Below are positions 1-8,531 of a stretch of 16,377 bases of DNA, in pieces. Numbering within the stretch: position 1 is the first letter of the stretch; every line of letters starts with the position of its first letter. The stretch comes from Polyrhizophydium stewartii. Its lineage: Eukaryota > Chytridiomycota > Chytridiomycetes > Rhizophydiales. The translations under genes and the position numbers were made by a program. The notes beneath the pieces are model-generated. The model was not told the DNA's origin and did no database searches. It saw only the letters and a list, made by a program, of their open reading frames with translations. The stretch is taken from assembly GCA_027604665.1 (NCBI GenBank), contig JADGIZ010000300.1, positions 1 through 16,377 on the forward strand. The letters are read 5' to 3'.

Positions 1-42
1 GCCGCCCGCCGCCCGGCCGCTAACCCGCATGCCGCCGCGCAG
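1..42 (+). other. 3' end of a CIA2 intron
   Basis: The branch-site-like CTAAC at 20-24 is followed by CAG at 40-42. The family sequence resumes immediately afterwards as (G)AC-CTG-ATC, the conserved DLI. The donor lies outside the window. Confidence 0.75.
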
Positions 43-466
43 ACCTGATCCGCTCCATCAACGACCCGGAGCACCCGGTGCGCATGCCGCCGGCTCGCCC
101 GCGCACCCGCCCGCCGCGCTGACGCCGTCCCGGCAGCTCTCCCTCGAGCAGCTGCACATCACCCAGCTCGACCTCGTCCGCGTCGACCCGCACGACAGCC
201 ACGTCGTCGTGCGCTTCACCCCCACCATCCCGCACTGCTCCATGGCCACCCTCATCGGCCTGTGCATCCGCGTGCGCCTGCTGCGCTCCCTGCCCCCGCG
301 CTTCAAGGTCGACATCATCGTCTCGGAGGGCTCGCACCAGTCCGAGCTCGCCGTCAACAGGCAGCTCAACGACAAGGAGCGAGTGGCTGCCGCCCTCGAG
401 AACAAGCACCTGCTCGAGGTCGTCAACCAGTGCCTCAAGACAGCCATCCACACCGCAATCAAATAA
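43..466 (+). CDS. CIA2: CIA2/MIP18-family cytosolic Fe-S cluster assembly factor, 3' part (5' end outside window)
   Basis: Two exons are visible, 43-77 and 137-466, joined across a 59-nt GT-AG intron (78-136) in phase 0. The stop is at 464-466. Position 42 is itself a splice acceptor, with CTAAC at 20-24 and CAG at 40-42. The first visible codon is therefore split and at least one upstream exon is missing. About 120 C-terminal residues are present and match the MIP18 (FAM96/CIAO2, formerly DUF59) family closely. Recognisable stretches are [12 protein letters not shown], then [16 protein letters not shown] with the conserved reactive cysteine, [12 protein letters not shown], and the terminal [22 protein letters not shown]. 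In the family, CIA2B works with CIAO1 and MMS19 to deliver Fe-S clusters to cytosolic and nuclear apoproteins such as DNA polymerases and helicases. The gene converges on PCMT, with 58 bp between stops, so the 3' UTRs probably overlap. Whether it is the CIA2A-like or CIA2B-like paralog is not certain; the LEVVNQC end favours CIA2B. Confidence 0.93.
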
Positions 467-524
467 CAGCCGCCCTCCGCTTGCATTCGCCTCGACGGCC
501 GATACCCCATCCCCTCCAGCAGCC

Positions 525-1568
525 TCAGCGTCGCCCGCCAGCCGCAACAAGCGGCACGTAGCGCACCCCAAACAGCCGCTCCATGTGCACCCGCCCGTCC
601 GCGTCCCGCTCGACCCTAAACAGCGCCTGGTCGCCCTCGGGCCCCACCGGAATCACCATCCGCCCGGGCCGCCCGAGCTGCGCCACCAGCTGCTCGTCCT
701 CGCCTGCGTCAGTCCAGATCCGCTTGCGATCGTCGCCCTGGGCGGCACCCACGCTCTCGGGCAGCTGCGCCGCCGCAGCACCGACGTGGATCGCATCAAA
801 CGGGCCCCCAAAGCCCTCTGTGTTTCCGTCGCCGCATCGCAGCTCGATCCGTCCGTCCGTCAGCAGACGCTCGTCGTGCGCCTTCACGTTGCGCCTCGAA
901 AGCTCGATGAGCTCGGGGATGTGGTCCACCCCGACCACCTTGCCCGTGTCGCCGACCATGTGCGCCTGCATCCGCTCCGTCAGCCGGCCAGATCCCACGC
1001 ATCGCCTCGCTCGCACGCCCCGCGCTTCCCAACCATGCATGCTGTCAGAAAGCCCGACCCACATCCCACATCTGCCAGATCGTCAGCTCGCGCCTCGCAC
1101 TGAACAGCGCATGCACAGCAGCCGCTCCCACCAAGCGCCCGCATCCCGGGCTTCAGGAACGGCTCCAGCAGCTCCAGCGCATGCGCGTGCATGTGCGGCG
1201 CGCTGATCGTCGCCCGGAAGCCGATCTGCGATCCCCTGGCCCAGTCAGCGGCCATTCGGCCCACCGGCGCCTGCACGCCCGCGCCCACCGTCTGCGGCGC
1301 ATCCTCGTACGGCGACTGCGGTGCGAACAGCCCCCTGTCCACCTGCCCTGGCCGCGATCAGCCGCCGCCCAGCCGCCCCTTCGCTGCCCGCCGGCCCCAC
1401 CGCAAGAAGCGCTGCTTCAACACGCGGCGACTGGAACAGGTTCGCCTCTGCACACGCCGCCGTCAGCCGTCACTTGCCGTGTCCCGCCCTGCCCGCGGCC
1501 CGCGCCCGCTCACGCCGCAGGTTCCTGACCAGGCCCTCGTTCGTGCTCGCCGAGCAGCGCCACGCCAT
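525..1568 (-). CDS. PCMT1: Protein-L-isoaspartate (D-aspartate) O-methyltransferase, seven exons
   Basis: The exons on the minus strand are 1568-1514, 1447-1401, 1342-1289, 1225-1132, 1071-1034, 965-753 and 689-525, joined by six GT-AG introns of 58-68 nt. The CDS is 666 nt and encodes 221 residues, close to the 227 of human PCMT1. The protein begins MAW, as animal PCMTs do. It carries the substrate-site segment IGFRATISAPHMHA (about 53-66) and the AdoMet motif I LDVGCGSGFLTA (about 83-94). GKVVGVDHIPEL follows, then motif II PFDAIHVGAAA and motif III GRMVIPVGPEGDQ. The enzyme uses S-adenosylmethionine to methylate isoaspartyl residues in aged proteins so that they revert to aspartate; it is normally cytosolic. 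Many yeasts lack it, so its presence is mildly informative. For intron 6, the acceptor at 690 restores the family spacing (PES-LVAQL); an alternative acceptor at 704 with a donor at 748 would add six residues. The start codon lies 35 bp from that of RRP5 on the other strand. Confidence 0.93.
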
Positions 1569-1603
1569 TTCGGAGTGAAGTTCGAGTTTTGCTCGACTTC
1601 CGA
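1569..1603. promoter_or_regulatory. 35-bp divergent promoter between PCMT and RRP5 with a quasi-palindrome
   Basis: This is all the DNA between the PCMT ATG (1568, minus) and the RRP5 ATG (1604, plus). It contains a perfect 5-bp inverted repeat, TCGAG at 1582-1586 and CTCGA at 1592-1596, around TTTTG. The symmetry extends imperfectly outward: TCGGA..AAGT on the left against ACTTCCGA on the right, with a 3-nt and a 1-nt insertion in the left arm. No TATA box is visible. Core promoter elements or transcription starts probably lie inside the opposite gene, or the 5' UTRs are very short. Co-regulation is an inference. Confidence 0.6.
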
Positions 1604-4600
1604 ATGCCCAAGCCCGTCAAGGCCGCAAAGGCGCCGTCCAAGGCCGCCAAGGCCAAGGCCGCCAAGGCCAAGACCGCGGCTTCCTCCGCGCCCGATGCCG
1701 CTGGAAAGGGCAAGACCGCAGGGCTGCCCGCACCGCCCGTCGCCCAGCCGCCCCAGGACTTCCCCCGCGGCGGCGCGCCAGAGCTCACCCCGCTCGAGTA
1801 TCGCGAGGTCGCCGACAGAGTCAAGGAGGACCTCTTTGCCGTGAGCACCGCCGCGCTCGCCCCGTGTCCCGCACACCGCTCGTTGTGCAGAGCCCGGCGC
1901 AGATGCACCGCGCAGCTCGCACGGCCCCGTCCGGTGCAATGCACCTGTCTGCCTGCCGGCCCGCCTGCTCGCACTGTCGCATCCAACGGCGCATCTGCTC
2001 CACAAAAAAGAAAAAAAGTCGGCCCCGCTGACACCGCCGTCGTGCAGACCGATGCCGCTGCCGGCGATGTCGACATGGACGCCGATGACGGAGCCGCCGC
2101 AGCAGCGCCGGCGCCGCAAAAGCGGCCCAAGAAGCGCGCCGCTGCAGCCCTCGACTCGGCCGAGTCGGCCAAGAAATCCAAGGTCGACTCGTCCGCCCTC
2201 GGCGTCTCGCTGCTCACATACAAGGTTCGATGCACCTGCCAATCCCCGCTCTCCGGCTCCTGCTGTGCCGGGCCGCGCACATTCGCTCACAGACGCTTCT
2301 TTTTGCCGCCCCTACCGTGCCCTGCTGACGCCCTTTTCCGCGATCCACCCCCAGCGCCTCGAAGTCGGCATGTGCGTCGTTGGATTCGTCAAGGAGATCA
2401 ACGCCCTTGACATGTCCATCTCGCTGCCCAACCAGCTCACCGGATTCGTGGCCCTGACCGAGGTCTCGGAGCACATCTCCAAGATGGTCGAGCTCGCTGT
2501 TGCCGACAGCGACGACGAGAAGGACGACAGCGACGACGAGAACGGCGACGGCGCCGCCAAGGACGACGATCTCAAGCTTCCGTCGCTCAGCGACTACTTC
2601 GTCATCGGCCAGCCCGTGATCTGCAAGATCCTGTCACTTGGACAGGCCTCCGCGGCAGCGGCAAAAGAAAACGACCAGACTGACACTGCCGCGGCCAAGA
2701 AGAAGCGCATCGACCTGACGCTCAAGCCAGACGCCGTCAACGCCGACCTCGCCAAGGACGACCTCGTCGCTGGCATGGTGCTGCCTGTGCAGATCGGCTC
2801 CAAGCAGGACCACGGATATGTTGTTTCGCTCGGCGTCGACGGCACGTCGGGCTTCCTGCGCAACGATCAGGCCAAGGCGTATCTCGAGGCCCGCGGAATC
2901 CAGGAGATCCCCGCCGGCTCAGTCCTGCAGGCGTCCATCTTAGACGCATCGCCCACCGCACGCGCCATCCGAATCTCGCTTGACCCGGAGCGCATTGCGT
3001 CCACGACCATGGCGCACTCCGAGACCACCCAGCTCTCCCACATCCGGCCGGGCACGCTCGTCTCGGCCAAGATCGAAGATGTGCTGGAAAATGGCGTCGC
3101 CGTCTCGGTCTTCAAGTTCTTCAAGGGAACCATCGACTGGTTCCACCTGCCAGACCAAAAAATTCTCGGAGCCGAGCACCTCCGCTCGGAGTTCAAGGCG
3201 GGACAGAAGGTGCGCCAGCCGACCCCCTTCTCGCTCGCTTTCCTTTTGGGCCTAACCCGCGCGCACCGCAGATCAAGCCTCGTGTGCTTTACATAGACCT
3301 CAAGCGCAAAGTCCTTGGCCTGACGCTGTCGCCCACCTTGCTTTCGTGGCAAGCACCCAGCTTCGACGGCCTCGAGATCGGCGCGATCTCGCAGACGGTC
3401 CGCGTTGTCCGCGTCGACCCGGGCCTTGGCCTCCTCGTGCAGTTCTCCGACTCGAAGCTCGGCTATGTGCACGTGAGTTCGCGTGTGCTGCGCATCGGCT
3501 CACTTCCACTGCCTGTCGCTGACGCGATCTGGCTTCACGGCGTCGCAGATCTCGCGTCTTGCAGACACGCACACCACCAAGATCGACAAAAAGTTCCGTG
3601 CCGGCACCGAGCACCCGGGCCGCGTCATCGGCTTCGACTTTTGCGACAACTTGCTGATCCTCTCCTTCGAGCCCAAGATCCTGAGCCAGCCCTTCCTGCG
3701 TCTGACCGACATCAAGGTCGGCACCGAGATCAAGGGCCAGATTGTGCGCATCCTGCCCGCGGGCGTGATTGTCGCCGTTTCAGACTCGATCCACGGTCTG
3801 TGCCCGACCCGCCACATGTCGGATGCAACCATCACGCACCCCGAAAAGCTTTTCCGCGAGGGTTCGACGGCCAAGTTCCACGTCCTGGCCATCGACGCGG
3901 CCAACAAGCGGCTGCTGTTGACGCACAAAAAGAGCCTCATGGGCTCCAAGTTGCCGCCGCTGGTCTCGTATGCCGATGCCACGGTCGGAATGATCACGAC
4001 GGGCATCATCAGCGCAGTCAAGTCGTTTGGCTGCATCGTCACCTTCTACAACCATGTGCGCGCGCTCGTGCCCATCTCAGAGCTCAGCGACACCTTTGTC
4101 AAGACGCCCTCGGATCTGTTCCGCGTCGGCCAGGCCGTCAAGTGCCGCATTCTGAGCGTCGATCCCGCCGAGGACAAGATGCGTGCGAGCTTCAAGCTCA
4201 CGCCGCCCCAGGGCAAGGCGGCGAGCGCCGCAGCCTCAAGCGATGCGCCTGCGCTGGCTCCAGGCACGCTCGTGCGAGCGACCGTCGTCGCCAAGACGGA
4301 CGTGGCCCTCGTCGTACAGGTTAAGGGCGCTGGCCAGGCTTCGATCGCCAAGGCGCACCTCAGCGACTTTGCCACGCACGCTCAGAAGCTGTTTGACACC
4401 CTCGACACGGGCGCCGTGCTCACGGACGCGCTGGTGTACGCCACCGATCGCCGCGGCGCGCCGCTGCTCACCAAAAAGGCCTCGCTGGTCGCGCAGGCAA
4501 AGCGCGACGGCGTCAAGACGTTTGCGGACCTGTCCGAGGGCGATATCCTGGCGGGCTTTGTGCGGCATATCCACGAAAAGTCGTGCTTTGTCGAGTTTCC

Positions 4601-7600
4601 CGGCGGACTTGTTGGACTCGCATCGGTGCACAACATTGCCGACCACTTTGTCGCCAGCATCGCGGATGTTCTGCAGGTCGGCCAGTCGGTGCTGGCCCTC
4701 GTCACCAAGCTTGAATCCGAGACCAGCCGCATCACGCTCAGCCTCAAGGCCTCGCAGCTCGCCGGATCGCCAGCTTACCGCGCGCTCGAGACGGAGCGAC
4801 TCGCCGCGCTGCTCTCGGGGCGCTCGCTCGCGGCGCGAGATGCAACCGCTGATCGCGGCGTCGTGCTGGGCATGACCATTCAGGGCACTGTCGAGAAGAC
4901 GATCCCGTACGGCCACCTCGTGCGCCTCGAGTCCGGTGGCAGCGGTCTGCTTGCGCGCGCTTCCAAGGACCTGCCCGTTGGCACTGCCGTGCGCTGCCGC
5001 GTGCTCGACTACGACATCGAAACCAAGATCGCGGATCTCGGCCACGCTGCCGACGACTTGCCCAAGGCATCCCTCGGCGACCACCTCGCGGCGGCCCAGG
5101 TTGCACTCAAGGCCAACCAAACGCTTGAGGCGCACGTCGAGCTGGTCAAGGATCAGTATGCCGTGCTCTCGGTTCCCAAGCTCAAGCACGCGCTCGTGTT
5201 CTGCCTCGTGCGCGGGCCTAACTCGCTCTCGGGTCCGTTTGTGCGCTTCAAGGTCGGCGACCGCACGCAAGTGCAGATTGCGTCCGTGCCAACCTTTGTC
5301 AAGGCCGCCCCTGTCGCGCAGCAGCGCATTCTGGCCCTGCCGGCCAAGCCCGAGACGCCCCCCGCAGCCAAGGACTTTGGCAGCAAGCGTGCCATCAAGA
5401 ACCCCATTGACTCGGCCATCGCAAGCCTCGACGACGTCAAGATTGGCATGATCGTCAAGGGCACCGTGCGATCGGTCAAGGAGACGCAGGTCAATGTGCG
5501 TCTGGCCGACAATCTCAATGGCCGCATCCACGGCTCGGAGGTCTATGACGGCGTGGACGCCATTGCCGACCCTGCTGCGCCGCTGGCGGGCGTGTTCAAG
5601 CCGGGCATGCTTGTGTCTGCCAAAGTCGTTGGCTTCCACGACACCAAGACTCACTCTTTCTTGCCCATCTCGCACACACACTCGGCGTCCAGCATCGTCG
5701 TGGATCTGACCGTGCGTCCGAGCGAGATGGCGCTGCCTGCATATGAGCTTGTGGCCGACTCGGACGCGCGCCGCCCCACGCTTGCGACCCTCGGCGTCGG
5801 ATCCGAGCATATTGGCCTGATCCAGAGCATTGACGCGCAGTACCTGCGCGTTGTGATTGGCGGCGGCTTGCTGGGTACTGTGGCGGCGCTCGATGCGTCG
5901 GCGGACCTGGACGTTGTGCGCGATCTGTCCGCGCACTTTGCTGTCGGCCAGGCCGTGCGCTGCTTTGTCACGGGCAAGAACGAGGCCAAGCGCGTCATCC
6001 AGCTGTCGCTCATTGCACGGGTAGTGCAGGCTGCCTCGGATCGGCGTCCAGGCCAGGCCGTCAACGCCATGGTGTCCAAGGTCGATCCGGCCAGGGGCCT
6101 GCAGCTGCTTCTCAGCAACCACGTGCAGGCGCGCGTGCATCTGACGGACCTTGCCGACGAGCCTGCCAAGGCCCCCACGGCGCAGTTCAGCGAGGGCAAT
6201 TGCGTGCGCGCCGTCGTTCTCGAGGTGCACCAAGACACGCAGCGCGTGTCGTGCAGCCTGCGCAAGTCGCACGTGGCGGACGCGGCAGACTCGGCCGAGG
6301 CCGCCACGGCGCCTAAGGAGCTTGAGTTTGGCGACATTGAGGCCGACCAGATTGTGGCCGGCTACGTGCGCGACATTTCCGAAAAGGGCTGCTTCGTGAG
6401 CCTGTCGCGCGGCATCCACGCGCGCGTCAAGATGAGCGAGCTGGCCGACGAGTACGTTGTTGATATCAAGGCAGCGTTCAAGCCCGGCCAGCTGGTGCGC
6501 GGCCGCGTGCTCGGCGTCGACGCGGGCAAGCGCCAGATTGAGCTCTCGCTCAAGCCCAGCGTCGTGGGCGTGCGCGGCAAGCACATGGTCCAGTTTGGCG
6601 ACCTGGCCGTCGGCATGAAGATGAGCGGCACGGTCAAGCGCATCCAGCCCTTTGGTCTGTTCATCCAGCTGCACAACAGCGCGCTCACGGGCCTGTGCCA
6701 CATGTCCGAAGTCGCGGACAAGCCCGTGCAGAACCTGGAGCGCCTGTACTCGGTCGGCGATGCCGTCAAGGCCGTGGTGCTTCGCCTCGACAAGGCGAAG
6801 CAGCGCATCTCGCTCGGCCTCAAGGCCTCGTACTTTGACGAGGGCGACGCCGAGAGCGGCGGAGACGAAGACGATGATGACGAGGAGATGGCCTCGGCCG
6901 ACGGTGACGAGGATGCGGCCGCTACCGACGATGACGAGGATGAGGACGAGGTGATCGAGGGCGAGGAGATTGTCTTTGCCAGCGACGAGGACGTCGAGCC
7001 CGAGTCCGACGACGACGAAGATGCTGACGACGACGACGACGACGACGAGGATGCTGACGACGGCGAAGGCGACTTTGTCGAGATGGACGATGATGCGGAA
7101 GGCAGCGGCGACGACGATGCAGATGGCGACGCCAGCATGGCGCAAGCTGCAGGTCTCGTTGCGCCGCTGGCCATTGACGGCTTCTCGTGGAACTCGCAAG
7201 AGTCCATGGACGTCGCCAACGAGAACGCGTCTGGGTCAGATGAGGCCTCTGGCAGCGACGACGGCGACGACGAGGACGACGACGCAGACGGCAAGAAGAG
7301 CAAGCGCAGCCGCCGGGCCAAGAAGCGCGCCAAGGCAGAAGAGGAGAAGCGCATCGAGCGCGAGGAGCTTGCGCTTGTCGAGGGCGACCATCCGCCCGAG
7401 GTTGCCGAGGACTACGAGCGGCTGCTCCTGGGCTCGCCCAACAACTCGTATTTGTGGATCAAGTACATGGTCTTTCACCTGCAGATGGCCGAGGTCGACA
7501 AGGGCCGGCAGGTGGCGGAGCGCGCGCTCAAGTCGATCAACTTCCGCGAGGAGCAGGAGCGTCTCAACGTGTGGGTTGCGTACTTGAACCTCGAGAACAC

Positions 7601-8189
7601 ATACGGCACGGCCGAGACGCTGGCCAAGGTGTTTGAGCGCGCGGCGCAGATGAACGACGCCAAGTCCATCTACATCCACATGGCCAAGATTTACGAGCGC
7701 ACGGGCAAGGTGGACGCCTGCACGGCGCTCTACCAGACCATGTGCAAAAAGTTCAAGGAGAGCTCGCAGGTGTGGATGGACTATGCGCAGTTCCTGATGA
7801 AGCACGGCAAGCCGGATGCCGCGCGGCAGCTGCTAGCCCGCAGCCTGCAGAGCCTGCCCAAGCGCAAGCACATTGAGGCGACCAGCAAGTTTGCGCAGAT
7901 GGAGTTCAAGCTCGGCGAGCCCGAGCGCGGACGCACCGTCTTTGAGGGCCTGATGAGCACCTGCCCCAAGCGCGCGGACCTGTGGTCCATTTACCTCGAC
8001 ATGGAGATCCGGGCCGCCGACCGCGCCGTCATCCGCCGTCTGTTTGAGCGCGTGCTCGCGCTCAAGTGGTCTGCCAAGAAGATGAAGTTCTTCTTCAAGA
8101 AGTACCTCGACTTTGAGAAGAAGCACGGCGACGCGCACGGCGTCGAGCATGTCAAGCAGGCCGCCATGCGCTTTGTCGAGTCGCTCTAG
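1604..8189 (+). CDS. RRP5: RRP5 / PDCD11-like rRNA biogenesis protein, five exons
   Basis: Proposed exons are 1604-1840, 2048-2224, 2355-3209, 3272-3472 and 3549-8189, all joined in phase 0, giving about 2,036 residues (yeast 1,729, human 1,871). The N-terminus is Lys/Ala-rich and carries the family's FPRGG motif (residues 53-57, DFPRGGAPELTPLE). Some 13-15 S1 or S1-like RNA-binding repeats follow, from RLEVGMCVVGFVKEIN (2355) to DLAVGMKMSGTVKRIQPFG (about 6601). The first S1 repeat has an acidic insertion at about 2505-2570. An Asp/Glu-rich linker (6838-7287) contains the conserved GFSWN patch and ends in a basic, nuclear-localisation-like run KKSKRSRRAKKRAK. The C-terminus (about 7390-8186) consists of HAT/TPR repeats, such as EDYERLLLGSPNNSYLWIKY and LPKRKHIEATSKFAQMEF. 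RRP5 acts in the nucleolus in the 90S pre-ribosome and is needed for both the 18S and the 5.8S/25S branches of pre-rRNA processing. The ATG at 1604 (MPK) is preferred. Intron 1 is the least certain boundary. Confidence 0.95.
1841..2047 (+). other. RRP5 intron 1 (proposed), 207 nt, stop-free and a multiple of three
   Basis: The donor GTGAGC follows GAC-CTC-TTT-GCC. The proposed acceptor is GTGCAG at 2042-2047, preceded by GCTGAC at 2027-2032, the same branch-like sequence seen in most introns of this window. The translated interior is Cys/Arg/Pro-rich for about 45 codons and looks non-coding. Its last codons, however, read SAPQKRKKVGPADTAV and resemble the following coding segment APAPQKRPKKR. 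An upstream in-frame acceptor (1915) or full retention therefore cannot be excluded. Confidence 0.55.
6838..7287 (+). repeat. Acidic low-complexity linker of RRP5 encoded by GAC/GAT/GAG runs
   Basis: This 450-nt stretch lies between the last S1 repeat and the HAT repeats and encodes mostly Asp, Glu, Ser and Gly. It includes a run of seven consecutive Asp codons at about 7027-7047. A short conserved island (GFSWNSQES, about 7179-7205) interrupts it. Acidic linkers at this place are usual in RRP5 proteins; this one is long. It also causes long antisense open frames. Confidence 0.8.
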
Positions 8190-8531
8190 GCATCCGATCA
8201 CGCGCACTGCTTCCCACTATTTTGCTTTCTTTCCCCGCCCCGCTCCCGCCCTTCAATGCTCGAATGACATTCGGTCTTACACTTGGTGTTTGGGATCTGG
8301 GTGGTTGAGGTCGGGCATGCATTTCGGCCCGATCGTCGCATATCTGCGCTGCCAGCCTACTGCGGTGTCGATCGGCTGTGCCATGCGTGCCGTACCTGGC
8401 TTACCAGCCCCGCCCAGCCGCCGGCCGACCTGCCCTCGTCTGGGGGCCGTCAGCCGCGGCGTCGGAACCAGGGCAGCGAGCAAGAGCAGCCTTTCGGCTT
8501 TCCGCCGGTTCAGTGATTCCCACTCAGCGTC
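8190..8531. other. Intergenic region between RRP5 stop and XRN1 start
   Basis: These 342 nt must hold the RRP5 3' UTR and terminator and the XRN1 promoter. A pyrimidine-rich stretch lies at about 8217-8254. A small perfect inverted repeat, CGAATG-A-CATTCG, is at 8261-8273. No AATAAA, TATA box or tRNA was found, and no convincing coding potential was seen on either strand. Confidence 0.6.

Noticed and set aside
583..1206. Plus-strand open frames opposite PCMT
   Set aside because: The minus strand gives a complete PCMT with correct motif spacing after splicing; the plus-strand frames are antisense shadows.
4236..7199. 987-codon open frame on the minus strand inside RRP5
   Set aside because: It is antisense to well-conserved RRP5 coding sequence. 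GC-rich codon usage and GAC/GAG runs on the sense strand suppress antisense stops, and its translation (Val/Leu/His/Arg-rich runs) resembles no family.
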